DNA of 64,000 nucleotides from Chaenocephalus aceratus (lineage: Eukaryota > Chordata > Actinopteri > Perciformes > Channichthyidae). The DNA lies in contig CM043790.1 of the NCBI GenBank assembly GCA_023974075.1, positions 20,475,883 to 20,539,882 on the forward strand, written 5' to 3'. The position numbers and the translations under genes are program-made. The notes beneath the pieces were generated by a model that worked only from the letters and a program-made list of their open reading frames with translations, searched no databases and was not told the DNA's origin. Of the stretch, positions 46,621 through 58,440 are shown one piece after another (positions within the stretch are counted from its first letter, which is position 1; the number at the start of each line of letters is the position of its first letter).

Positions 46621-46627
46621 TGAAGAA

Positions 46628-46790
46628 CAGTGTTGTGCAAGTTACTTCCAAAATGTAATATATTACATATTACTTATTACTATCTTTTGAAAGTAATAAG
46701 TTACATTACAATATGACTGTCTCTGAAATGTAATGAGTTACACTACTTTTTAGTTACTTTTGAGTTACTTTCACCAAAATAACCGCAAAA
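46628..46790 (+). repeat. end of a hAT-type element or MITE
   Basis: CAGTGTTGTGCAAGTTACTT followed by repeated TAATA/GTTACTT motifs is the end of a common fish hAT family. I could not find the opposite end or a duplicated flank, so it is probably a fragment. Confidence 0.6.
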
Positions 46791-49550
46791 TAATGGCTAG
46801 GTATTTTAAATGCTAAAATGTAGTTTAGTGCAGCTCATTATACATCCAGTGAAGGGCAATGTGGTATAGCATAACAACTGTGTAGGCCCTTAAGGCTACT
46901 AACAACTTGTATTACACGGCTTAGTTGAATGCTCAAATCTGATTGTAAATTCTTAACATGTGACACGTTGTTAATCCAGCAGTACAGACCACTGTCAAGG
47001 ACTATAATGAAGGTTGCTAAGGAGGATCAAGAAAGAGAAAGGAAAAGAGGTTAAAAGACGGAGCGCTGGACGTCAGATAAATCACCAGAAGAAGGCAGAC
47101 AGGAAGTAAACACTAACAGGACACGGAATGGGCTCTGTAGTTTGTTTAGTATATGGCCGTGTACAGGCCCGGTTCCAGAACAAAATGAAGGGAGTGAGAC
47201 TGTGTTGCATTATGACATATAATTGCACTCACAGCATTCTCACAGTATTTGCAGGTTTAAACTGCAGTCACGCCGCTTAACGGCCGGCAGACAGGACGAG
47301 TGAGTACCGCAACCAATAACTCTCTCAACACACATAGGCTTTTTAATAGTATATTAAGGCATGCTTGAACAAATTCCAACCCATCTTCTTAGCACAGATC
47401 ATGATGTGTCATACCAGTGTTTATAGCTCAGCAGCTATAAAAAACAAGTTGTCTCATTGTTCTCCTTTTTATATGAAGCCACCAACTAATTTGTCATTCC
47501 TCTTGAAGCTTTGAATTGATAAAGACTGTGACCATAGTCCTACAATCATAGTTTCATGACAGAATTTGGAAGTAAAGAGATTGATAATGAACAAAAGTGA
47601 TACATCACATCAGCTGTGAATTGTGTAAGGGAACAAATAAAAGGTAAATGGGTCAGTGAATGTGTGTTTTTGAGTCTAGCGCTATGCATCCATTCTCAGC
47701 CGGACCATCTGACTCAGCCGCCTGTCAGCAGGACGAGGCAGATGGGAGACATAAAACGCTCCATGCCTTGACAAGGTAGTCTGTCAAAGTTAGGGAGAAC
47801 AGTCACAGAGGGGTAATGTTTTGACAAGGCATTAAATGTCTCCTTCGCAGATGTCCTGTATGTCATTCCATTAGATTAATGTACAGATACAGATGGCTGT
47901 ATAATGCATGCCTATTGGGATTCTGCATGTCTTGACATTTGATATCCTCTGGCCCACATTTAGCTCGGCAATGATTAGCCTTAGCCGTGTCTCCCACAAT
48001 ATCAAACATCAGTCTATAATGGATTGATTCAAATGTGATTAGGGTGACTTTCAACAAAGCATTCACATATGTGCTATAGCGTCATTCCTGCAATGATGTT
48101 TTGCTTGTTGCCTACATGATGTGTCATGGCTTCTTTACAGACCATATCAATAAACCAATGCCCAGTTGTCATCTTTGGCTAAAAAGTGTATTTTTGGCGG
48201 GTTCACCGCACTAAACTGTGTTGCCCTACTAGACCTTAACTATTTTTCTTCATCTCACATGTCAAAGTTCAGATTGCTCAATTCAGAACGAGACAATTAC
48301 ATTCAGTCTTTGCCACAGGGCATGCCCTGGGTACCAACAGACCTTTTACCCTGTATCTGTCCATAATGATCTGTTTGGTTACCCGTGTTTTTTTGCTGGA
48401 ATCTTTTAAATGACTGGACACCACCTCAGGCATTGCCTGGAGAAATAAGTTGCAGTGCAGTGTGGATGTATTTACATTTATACTATAATGCTGTATAATA
48501 GGTTATTCATATAATTGAAAGGAAGGTATGTGGTACTCGCTGCCGATACTGCTGTTACCAGAGCCAACACAGTTCTACAATCAAGTCGACTGTGTGTGCC
48601 ATAATCTTTTTTTCAGAATTTCATACATACTTTTCAGACAGTGTAGAAATGTTTGAAGATGTTTTACTAGAAAACCTAACAATTATCTTTGACTGAACAC
48701 ATTTCAAGACACTTCCTTTCTCTAAGAGCTTAGGAAAACATGACTTGAACTATCTACAGCCACACTATTTCCTGAGTTAAATAATCACAAGGCAAGCATT
48801 CTGTAATATTTACCATGTTTAGGGTGCTTTTGTTTTCTAAGTAGCGTTAAACACAGTTTAGGCTTATTGTAATATCACAAGCTTTGCCATTTTTTTAATT
48901 TATTGTACAAATAAAATGTGACCTGATAATGGCTCTCAAAAGGTTATTACACTTAATCCTGTAAGGGAACATACATGCCTTAAACAAATTCAATATCAAT
49001 AGATCCAATATTTGTTAAGACATTTAAGACACCAGAGTCAGTTGGCTGTATCCTCTATGGACTCCCCAGCCCTGCTGCCTTCCTCATAGCTCAGACATAG
49101 CACAAGTGTGGATTGTTTACTTGATGAATTCAGTGCTCATAATGTTGGAAGAAGTAACAACACAATCAAGAAAGATTGCAGATTTAACACTCAGTCCGTT
49201 GTTGTGCTGTGCTGCTTTATATTCATGTATAAAACAAAAGGTATTGGTCAAGAGGCAAATGTTTTCTCTTCCTTTCTCCTGTAGGGACACCTTCAAGTCT
49301 CCTCTTGATCACTCTCAGGGGGGTGAGACAGACTTTGTAATAATTTGATTACCTCTTCATTGTTTTGTGTGGGCATGCATAAGCATGCATGTAAACACTG
49401 CAGCTAATTTAACTTAAGGACGGCAGATTCATCTAGCAAAACAACACAGTGACATTGTCCGGTAGCAGGCAACAACGTTTGTTATTCAAAATTAACATTT
49501 ATCTTTTAAGGAATATATTTAATCCATGTCATTACATGCCAGTGTGTTTA

Positions 49551-49621
49551 CTGGAAGTAAAACCTGACCTCAAGCCAGTGACTACAGAAGTCACTGGCTT
49601 GAGGCCAAGTTTTACTTCCAG
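49551..49621 (-). other. 71-nt near-perfect hairpin, possible small-RNA precursor or palindromic insertion
   Basis: Two 33-nt arms pair around a 5-nt loop (49584-49588). The left arm starts CTGGAAGTAAAACCTGACCT and continues CAAGCCAGTGACT; the right arm is its reverse complement except at two positions. In a minus-strand transcript both exceptions become G-U pairs, so that strand would fold without a mismatch. Weaker pairing continues outside (CATTACATG with CATGCATAATG). The loop is short for a canonical microRNA precursor. I do not recognise a known microRNA. Confidence 0.45.
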
Positions 49622-52352
49622 CATGCATAATGCCTTAAAAGCATCAGGGTTATACGCACTAATATTGTTCCAAGAAACGGAATAATGAGTGTTGTTTTTT
49701 TTACGATAATGAAGTTGTGTTTTTCACAATGGTTTTATGGCCTTCAACTTGTCTTCACCAGCTGCAGTGCATTATGGGCATCACCGCAATATTTCCCCAA
49801 ATGTTGTCACTTCTCACCTGCTCCGAAACCTTATTCTTGATACAGCTCTCGTCTGCAATACGGTCAGGCAAATTGAATCTGCCAGTCAACTGAAGCACCA
49901 CAGTTATCTAATCCGACCTGTAAAACAGGGCTATGCTCTATTGACTTTGCATAACACCCTCTCCATGTTTGTTAACCCAGCCCCCAAGGAAGCATTAAGG
50001 TATTGTCATGTCACTTATGGTAAACCACGGCCAGCCCCACCTCGAGCTACCCCTTTTTCGTCTTTCGTTGCTTTCTGTTATTGTCAGGAGTTCTCTCTGG
50101 GGCACCAACACTAAAGTTCACATTACTCACAGAATCACAAACGCTTACTATAAATGCACACATAGCCGATCACAGTGAACGAGGGGAAAAAGATACATAG
50201 AGTCACTGAGTATTCCTCCTGCCAGGGACTAATGCTTTTCTGCTTAAGTCAGCAAGGGAGATGTTAATGTTGCTGGGAGAATTAATGGAAGTATTGGCTT
50301 ACAAACATTTGGTGATACATTATTGTGGCTCCGAGCGACCAGGCTTCTCTGGGGTTGTTTTTCAATTGCAAAAGCCGCAAGGGAAGTACTTCCTGTTTTA
50401 ATTAGATACTTGATAAGCAAATAGTAACTCTGATAAACTATGGTTCTGTTGTCAGCTGTTTCACAGACATAGATAATCCAAATGTAGGTCATTAAAACAT
50501 GTATTTGTAATGTAATTGATGGCAGTGATTTTATAGATGGGAAATGTATATATTAAGTGATCAATACATGTATTTAAGAGGGCTGAAGTCCTATATTTTT
50601 CTTTCAAAATGGAAAATGATCCACCATGGTTACAGCTTAGAGAAATAAACTGTAAGTTAGTTTAATCAAAGGTCCTTATGATGTAAGAGTGGCCATTTTC
50701 CTCAGAGTTCAGATGATGGGTGGTCCATTTAAGGATTTTGGCACTAGGACTCAAACACAGGTATAGTGCTTTGTCTAGGGTGGTATGAGATCTGATAGGC
50801 AGTGCCAAATTGGCACCCAGCGTAATGATACACATGTTAAAGTTGCCAAAAAAGGAAATGGCTCAGTTGCAGCTGTCAACAATGCTCTGCTCTGTTGCTA
50901 GTGTGTTAACTGGTTCAGTGACTAAAATCACAACAATCTAATTACATTCACACAACAAGCTAAAGTCAAAACAAATGATTGGACCCGGCTAAGGGGTTAC
51001 AATCATAGGTTAAAGGTATGACCTTCTTTTTTAGGTATTAAGTATTTTCAGAAATGTTGACTTGTGCTGTACTGAACCAATACATTTCAATTCAGGAAAT
51101 GTTATATTTAAAGTGTTATAGTGTCTTCTTAAACACGAATCACAGCAGGTTTGTTATGTCTCCACAATACCCTGTAGCATGGGCATATATATGTATGCTA
51201 AGTAACACACATTCACAACATTATACAATGAACACATAAGACAGTGTGTGAGTAGAAAAGTGCATGTTTTGTTGTCCAATAAACTTTAACATAATTTATA
51301 TTGCTACCTACACATCTTGTATTCTGGAAAACCAACCTGTTCAAGCTAACTTTTTGCATCTCAAAGACAAGAGGAATCTATCTTCTCCACCTAAGGCAAT
51401 TTTATTGGTGCTCCACATGAGAGCTCTGTAATATTCCAGGCTTTTTGGTATTATGTACACTATGTCAACACTGTACAGCTCACTGAGGATGCATATGCAA
51501 AATGATTTATTCAGTTCAACACAATCCTTGTTGAACCCATTGCGATGGATAGTGTTAAAGGAGAGAGTAGAGCAAAACTCAGATTTCATCACCCAAGGTT
51601 ATAGCTGCTACACAACGTTAGACAATGCAGTAAATCAGAAAGCACATAAAAGGAACAAATACATCGAAAAAACATATTAACCTCAAAACAGGACTTTTAG
51701 GTTTTAATATCAGAAATGTTACAGAAGAAATCTGAAATCTGAATGGGATTCCCACACAAGTGTTGTTATGCTTTGAAAAGTAAACATCACTCTTTAACCA
51801 AAGTCTAAGAAGGTAATAAGGATTGGAAGTTTCCTTTGTATAATTAAATATATATTGATTCAGGTTATGAATGAAACCCAAAACGCAAGTACCGCACTAC
51901 TTTATAAATCATTTGTACTTATTGTACTAAGCCTGGGAGCTAACTATTAAACAATTGATAGTTGAGAACAGCAAATAGGTTACAGTGAACCTAACAAATG
52001 TGGTGCAGCGAATTAACTTTACTCACTATGTGCTACTCATGGTGTGTGTATAAATATGGGGGTTTGCTTGCAAGCTTTAATATTGCAAAGACAAGGTTCC
52101 CTCTTATGGAGATATTGCGCAGCATTCACCACAAGTGTGGCAATACATTTCCTTGCTCGTGCTGTTCTCTTGCTCACACTCAAGCTCTCACTTACAGTAG
52201 GCTATGCCACAGAAAATGCCCACCAAGGGGGAAAGATGGGGATGAAAAAAGAGAGTAATATGTGAAAACACTGAGGTTAAAGAAGGCTACAGCAAACCAA
52301 TGGCAGAGGAAAAACAAAATGACAGTAAATCAGTTTTTCTAAAAAACGACGC

Positions 52353-52407
52353 AACATTATCAGTTATTATCAGTTATTATCAGTTATTATCAGTTATTAT
52401 CAGTTTT
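52353..52407 (+). repeat. 10-bp tandem repeat (ATCAGTTATT), about 5 copies
   Basis: TATCAGTTAT is repeated head to tail with little variation and ends in ATCAGTTTTTAG. A simple slippage repeat. Confidence 0.92.
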
Positions 52408-53566
52408 TAGACAACAAACCACCGTTCCTGAAAACAAAGGGCCTCTGGTCACAGGAAAAACAAGGTCAATTTGAAAGTGTTATACAGATTAACAACATGC
52501 CATACAACGTCAGGTGAGGCAGCAACGTCCCCACTCCCACATTACTGTGTTGTGCGAGCAGCAACACACGATTCCTGTAATCAAATAATAAATACACTCA
52601 ATGCTTGTAGAAATCAGAAATCTCTGGGTACATTTCCATGTCTCAAAAACAGCTTGTGGTTGAGGTACCTTATGTAGAGGTATACATGTATATATTACTT
52701 TGACATGGCAGGGTTAGCTTATTTGCTGAGTTGGAAGACGAGATCAATTTGGTCACTGTGGCAGTGGAGATTTTACTTCAGAGGGAGGAAGCCATTTACC
52801 GCCTAAAATGAGAATTGTGTCTCGTAGTATCTGCAATGTTGTCTTAAGGATAAGTAAAGCCTCAAACCATTTGTAGGGCTCACAGGACTCAAGTGTCCCT
52901 GTGACCAACATTAGGTCATCTATTTGTCTGACAACAATTATCAGAAGTGAATTTAACAATGAAATCGCATAGGAAACTGTCTTTTTTTTTTTAAATGACG
53001 AAATAAATACTGCTCTTGGTCTGTTTCTCTATTGCTTTTGTGCTCGCTCCACAGGTTTGTACTGTACCTGCCATGTAGCCTATTTTGGGACTACAGGAAT
53101 AAAGGAGAGACAATTACACATGTCACATGGCCTACATAAAGGCCAGGAAACAATTCACAAATGTGCAAAAGTTATTTCATGTGAAGGTAAGATCCTTGTT
53201 GTGGTGTTTTAATCAGTTTCTACATTTAATAGCCACTTTTCTCTATCAGGGTTGTGGGTTATGACCATATTATGACACGCCTCTCTTTGCTTCCAAACTA
53301 ACTTTGCGGAGATCGTTGTAGCGTTAAATCACATCAGATCATGTATTCATTGATCCAGGCGGCATACAAACATGAAGACAAACTTCCTCGCTTCAAAGTA
53401 ACTAAAAGTTCTCGGCATCCAAAAGAACAAAAAGAACACGGTTAAAAGACTATCCCGCTTCCTGTTTAATCACACAATCAGCTGTGAACCATTGTCCTGC
53501 CATATATAGGCATATAGACTTGCACGTTATACCTGACAGCAAATAAGTGAGCCTTAAATTAACATA

Positions 53567-54245
53567 CAGTTGCAAGAAAAAGTATGTGAACCCTTTGGAT
53601 TCTCCACACATAGCGTTGTGTGTTCCTTCCAAACAACTCAACTTTGGTTTCATCTGTCCACAGAATATGTTGCCAGTAGTGCTGTGGAACATCCAGGTGC
53701 TCTTTTGCAAACTTCAAACGTGCAGCAATGTTTTTTGTGGACAGCAGTGGCTTCCTCCGTGGTGTCCTCCCATGAACTCCATTCTTGTTCAGTGTTTTAC
53801 GTATCGTAGATTCGTCAACAGAGATGTTAGCATGTGCCAGAGATTTCTTTAAGTCTCTAGCTGACACTCTTGGATTCTTCTTCACCTCATTGAGCATTCT
53901 GCGCTGTGCTCTTGCAGTCATCTTTACAGGACGGCCACTCCTAGGGAGAGTAGCAACAGTGCTGAACTTTCTCCATTTATAGACAACTTGTCTTACCGTG
54001 GACTCATGAACATCAAGGCGTTTAGAGATACTTTTGTAACCCTTTCCAGCTTTATGAAAGTCAATAATTCTTAATCGTAGGTCTTCTGAGAGCTCTTTTG
54101 TGCGAGGCATGGTTCACATCTGGCAATGCTTCTTAAGAATAGCAAATTCAAAACTGGTGTGTATTTTTTATAGGGCAGGGCAGCTTTAACCAACACCTCC
54201 AATCTCGTCTCATTGATTGGACTCCAGGTTGGCTGACTCCTGACT
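53567..54245 (-). mobile_element. Tc1-type transposon, internally deleted and truncated at its 5' side
   Basis: The end CAGTTGCAAGAAAAAGTATG directly follows a TA dinucleotide (53565-53566), as Tc1 insertion requires. The terminal sequence joins the transposase gene about 30 bp in, so the 3' half of the gene is deleted. On the other side the element stops at the CCAAT around 54246, where an inverted LINE 3' end begins. The opposite terminal repeat is therefore missing. Confidence 0.85.
53600..54110 (-). pseudogene. Tc1 transposase, N-terminal half only
   Basis: Tc1 transposase binds its terminal repeats through paired helix-turn-helix motifs and cuts with a DDE active site. The ATG at 54110 opens [20 protein letters not shown], the first helix-turn-helix. 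A second follows with an SGRPVKMT hook between them, then HILWTDETKVELFG with the first catalytic Asp. After QRYVWR the frame runs into the terminal repeat, so the second and third catalytic residues are missing. About 160 of an expected 340 or so residues remain, with no internal stop. This suggests the deletion is recent relative to point decay. Confidence 0.88.
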
Positions 54246-54314
54246 CCAATATCACAAATGTTACATTTGTCTCAGTGGTCTTCACAGTGTGTACAGAATA
54301 TCAGTATGACAATA
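54246..54314 (-). repeat. LINE 3'-end fragment, identical inverted copy of 59374-59442
   Basis: All 69 bases match the reverse complement of 59374-59442. Landmarks are ATTCTGTACACACTGTGAAG and ACCACTGAGACAAATGTAAC. The fragment abuts the truncated side of the Tc1 element with CCAAT at the junction. Confidence 0.85.
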
Positions 54315-54319
54315 CAATA

Positions 54320-55290
54320 AATATTTAAGAATTTACTCTAAAGCCTGTGTTGTGTTTTTGGAATATACACACTCACGTGTATTACATGTTGAGCATAATG
54401 ATCTACTTGTGTAACCTTGCTATTCAGTATACCTAGTTTGCTACATGGATTAGTATTAAAGAGCCAGAACCTTGCAGAGACAGCATCCAGAAAATGGAGA
54501 GGCGAGTGGAAATCATGGAGGGCTTTTTGTGCCGTGGCGTCGAGGGGACTCTTTGATGATCAAATGCTTGTGAGAGGGCACCAAGGCCCTGCCAGTCAAG
54601 CACATTTATAAAGCTCTATGAGCCCAAACACTCTAAAGAGATAATCAGAGAGGGCTTTCTCTTCTACTGCCTAACTATGTTTGGATGCTATGTCGGATTG
54701 CCGAAAACCATAGGGAGATCAGGGAATTTAGACTCTGCATGGTTTGGTTAAAAATGATCCACTAATTTCATGTTTCTTGTGTTTTACATTCAGATATTTT
54801 TTTTTGCGATTTATCTTTTTCTGATTTTTGTTCACACAGAAAGCAACATGTATTAATATGACACATTTGACTAGGTAGAACAATTGTTTTAAGTTTAAAT
54901 AAAGAAGACTTGCAATAATTGATCAAACAGGGTACATCAGAGGATAAACGGTTTAGAGCCTCACTTCCTCTTCTAGAATAAAACAACATACATTATTTAG
55001 CTTTTCTGTAAAATAAAGTGTTGTAATAGTATGTTTCATTTAACTCTTTACTTTTAAGTATTATAGCATAATCAAGAACCTGGTCCTATGATAAATGCTT
55101 ATTTAGTGGCCCTTATTACTGTAATAACAGCATTCACACTGGATTGAAATGAGCCGTTTATGAGATGACTTAAAAATATGTTAGAGAATATGTTTGATAG
55201 TATCAATATGTGTTGCGGATGTGATACCTTGTGATACATGATTAACATTCGATTAATATTATCAGATATCGAGGTAGCAGTTATTTGAAA
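54320..55290. other. AT-rich stretch without recognised features
   Basis: No coding region or bounded repeat is evident between the Tc1/LINE-tail junction and the start of the L2 LINE. Confidence 0.45.
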
Positions 55291-55551
55291 CAAATGTTGA
55301 GGAGCAGTTGCGGAAGGAGGAACCTATTGCGGTGAGCATGTTGTAACTCCCGTGTGCCTGTTCTGTTGCTGATAGCTTATTAACTTAATCGATCATTTTA
55401 AAACTCTTGATCACGGCAACTGCCTGACTTTGTAATCACACGTTACTACAGCTTAAGCACTCACAACTCTCCTTCTCTTAGCGACTGTAACTCCACAGTT
55501 GCCTACACTCCTTTCGGGTTTGCTAACGCTACTTTAGCTTGATAGCTAGCC

Positions 55552-56411
55552 ATGGCTCTTTCCCCACCCTCTGGTGTTATTTCCTGCTCTTCCTGTCTCA
55601 TGTTTGGTTACTTCCCGGCCTCCTTTACTGGTAAGGATACATGTGTTAAATGTAGTATAGTTGTTAGGTTGGAGGCGGGAATCATAGCCATAGAAGCCCG
55701 GCTCCGCATCTTAGAAAGTAACTCAGCTACAGTAAAGCCCATATTAGCCAGTGCGGACCGGCCAACGGTAGCTCCTCTTAGCCGTCCCCCGGCAACTCCC
55801 GAGCAGCAGGGAGACTGGGTGACTGTTCAGAAGAGGCATAACACGAAACCCGCAGGTCCCCACCAACCCGTTCACGTATCTAACAGATATTCCCCACTCA
55901 GTGAGACACCCGCTGAGAAGCCAACTCTGGTTATTGGTAGCTCTATTATGAGGCACGTGAATTTAGAGACCGAAGCCTCCACAGTCACATGCATTCCGGG
56001 GGCCAGAGCGGGCGACGTTGAGGCGCATCTTAAACTGCTGGCTAAAAATAAACGTAAATACAGTAGGATTATTATTTGCGTCGGTGGTAATGATGTTCGT
56101 TTACGCCAATCAGAATGCACCAAACTTAATGTGGAGTCGGTGTGTGTAGTTATGCTAAAACAATGTCGGACACCGTAATCTTCTCTGGTCCCCTCCCCAA
56201 TCTGATCAATGATGACATGTATAGCCGCATGTCATCATTTCAGCGCTGGTTGTCTTGGTGGTGCCCAGCAAACAATGTGGGCTTCGTAAATAATTGGACA
56301 GCCTTCTGGGGAAAAACTGGTCTGATTAAGAGAGACGGCATTCATCCTACTTTGGAAGGTGCAGATCTCATTTCGGCAAACATCTCAGGGCTTTGTGGAC
56401 TTAATCCATGA
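55552..56411 (+). pseudogene. LINE ORF1 with SGNH-esterase-like domain, frameshifted
   Basis: Several CR1/L2 LINEs carry an esterase-like ORF1 thought to act in the RNA-protein particle. The ATG at 55552 opens a Cys-containing N-terminus ([12 protein letters not shown]), a coiled-coil-like stretch and then the esterase blocks [11 protein letters not shown] (block I), [12 protein letters not shown] and [12 protein letters not shown] (GGND, block III). Near 56140-56160 the frame shifts. The overlapping frame (56142-56411) continues with [29 protein letters not shown] and DGIHPTLEGADLI, which supplies the Asp-x-x-His catalytic pair. The block I serine is present. One indel appears to be the only lesion in this domain. 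Confidence 0.8.
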
Positions 56412-56525
56412 CAAACTGGAGTTGAGACCAGGAGGCGGAGTCGCAGTCTTACACGCTTCTCTGCGCTCTTTCCTAGGCAGTCATCCATAGGAATCCCGAA
56501 CCCAATAAAATACCCAATATTAGCG

Positions 56526-57657
56526 GTGTGTGTGTCTGCCCAAGGACAATTTAAGGTAAAACCTAATAGAGGTGTCATACATAATAACCTAATAAAAGTA
56601 AATGTAACAACTACTACAGTGCAACAAAACAGGAAGATTAAATGTGGTCTCTTAAACATAAGATCTCTAGCATCTTCTAAAGCAATATTGGTAAATGATT
56701 TAATATCAGATTATAATATTGATATATGCTGTCTCACTGAAACTTGGTTGAGACATGAAGAATATGTCAGCATAAATGAGGCCACTCCACCCAGCCATAT
56801 CAACACTCATATTGCTCGAGGCACGGGCCGAGGAGGTGGAGTTGCAGCAATCTTTGACTCAAGTTTACTTATCAATACTAAACCAAAATTAAATTATACC
56901 TCCTTTGAAAGCCTCGTTTTTAGTCTTACGCATCCGACCTGGAAAACTTTGCAGCCAATCTTATTTGTTACAGTGTATCGTGCACCAGGTCCTTATTCAG
57001 AATTCTTATCAGAATTCTCTGAGTTTTTATCAACTTTGGTTCTTAAAACAGACAAAGTAATTATCGTAGGTGACTTTAATATTCATGTTGACGATGATAA
57101 AAATAGCCTTACTGTTGCATTTAACTCTATATTAGATTCTGTTGGTTTCTGTCAGAGTGTAAATAAACCAACCCACTGCTATAATCACACTCTCGACCTT
57201 GTTCTGACTTATGGTATTGAAATTGAGCAACTATTAGTCGAACCGCATAATCCTGCTTTATCCGACCATTTCTTAGTAACTTTTGAAGTACTATTACGAG
57301 ACTACAAAGCATTAGTCAAAAGCTCTTGCAGCAGAAACTTCTGTTAGTGCTATAGCCACATTTAAGGAAGAGATTCCACCAATACTTAACTCGATAGCAT
57401 GTCTGCATGTAGGGGAGGAAATGTATACAAAATGTACACCACCCCAAATTGATCATGTTGTTGATAGTGCTATAGATGCGCTGCGAATAAAATTAGACTC
57501 TGTTGCTCCTTTGAAAAAGAAGAAAATAAAACAACATAGATTAGCTCCATGGCATAATGCCGAAACCCGCAAAATAAAGCAAAAGTCTAGACAACTTGAA
57601 AGGATATGGCGTTCCACTAAACCTGAAGAATCTCGTTTAATTTCATTCATTGCATAA
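56526..57657 (+). pseudogene. LINE ORF2, apurinic-type endonuclease domain, truncated before the reverse transcriptase
   Basis: The endonuclease nicks target DNA to prime reverse transcription. Blocks seen are [18 protein letters not shown] (catalytic Glu), [40 protein letters not shown] (Asp and Asn), [10 protein letters not shown] and [11 protein letters not shown] (final Asp-His). The domain is complete. The frame breaks at about 57347; a second frame (57421-57657) supplies the linker APLKKKKIKQHRLAPWHN and RQLERIWRSTKPEESRL before the homology ends. The upstream start of ORF2 is unclear. Confidence 0.85.
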
Positions 57658-57881
57658 CTACACCGTAGTTGTGTATGATATGTCAATAAAAAATCTTGAA
57701 AGGGATGTGCAAAATAGCCATAATATACAGTCTTTAATGAACTATTAGTAGAGAATAACGAGTAATGAATATACTTTATTACTTGTTTCCATTCATGTCA
57801 ATTGCAGATACATGTTTAGTCTTCTCAAGCACCAACTATCAAATATTTCTCCTGATTGTTGGCACTTGACAATCACCTTAC

Positions 57882-58440
57882 CTGAATTTTACGCAGGTGT
57901 AACTAAAGTCTGATTTAAGGGTTGTTTATATTTCACATAATTAATCAGAATCTGCAAAGTAACTCAAATAAATGCAGTGGAGTAAAAATACCAGGTTAAC
58001 CTCTGAATTGTAGTGGAGTAGAATTACAAAGTAGCAATGAGCTGTCATGTGGGTATACGGCATTAATATAATGCTGCGCATTATGGACACAAGCAATTTT
58101 CACCCATTTATTAATTATATGTTTTACATTTGATAACACCAATGTGTTTAATAATGGCAACTTCTAATTGTGGGAAAAACGAAAACGTTCAGTAGAGACG
58201 TCCCATAGAACGTTTTTGCGAAACACAATAGCCAGCATGTGTAGTTCTGGAGGGGTGTTCGATTCCAGTTGTGGATAGTCTGGCGTGGTTTCGTTCCATT
58301 TCACACAGCTGTTTGACGCTCTGCGTAACCAGAGCCGTATAATATATATAAAAGCCTATTATATGGCTCTGTGCGTAACCTTACGGGAACTGTAGTCCTA
58401 AACGATAGCTGGGGATTATGGGTAGTGTAGTGTCTTCGGC
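57882..58440 (+). repeat. interspersed repeat, copy 2 of 2 in this window
   Basis: It is homologous to 34833-35515 in the same orientation. It lacks the LINE-tail insertion and poly-G run of copy 1, and has instead an extra stretch at 58055-58080 and the 42-bp mini-insertion. Confidence 0.75.
58330..58371. mobile_element. 42-bp hAT-like mini-insertion
   Basis: The ends CAGAGCCGTATAAT and, inverted, CAGAGCCATATAAT pair with one mismatch and leave a spacer of about 14 bp. The 8-bp duplication TGCGTAAC is perfect (58322-58329 and 58372-58379). The homologous site at about 35383 in copy 1 of the enclosing repeat has a single GCGTAACC and no insertion. Confidence 0.7.

Larger units (their letters stand above)
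46791..53540. other. AT-rich intergenic stretch
   Basis: No recognised gene. It contains the 49551-49621 hairpin and the 52353-52407 repeat, annotated separately. The block 47830-48100 is less AT-biased and compositionally even. It is a candidate conserved non-coding element, but conservation cannot be judged from one sequence. Confidence 0.45.
55290..57660 (+). mobile_element. L2-type LINE, 5' half (ORF1 and endonuclease), reverse transcriptase missing
   Basis: A 5' leader (about 55290-55551) precedes ORF1 (55552) and the endonuclease region of ORF2 (56526-57657). The coding homology stops at about 57655, before the reverse-transcriptase core. What follows is other sequence and the interspersed repeat 57882-58440. 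A LINE-type 3' tail is at 59374-59475, so the missing part may have been deleted and other elements inserted. Confidence 0.8.

Noticed and set aside
49737..50114. 125-codon plus-strand frame with Met start
   Set aside because: No recognisable family and no supporting exon structure; it could be chance in a 17-kb gene-free stretch.
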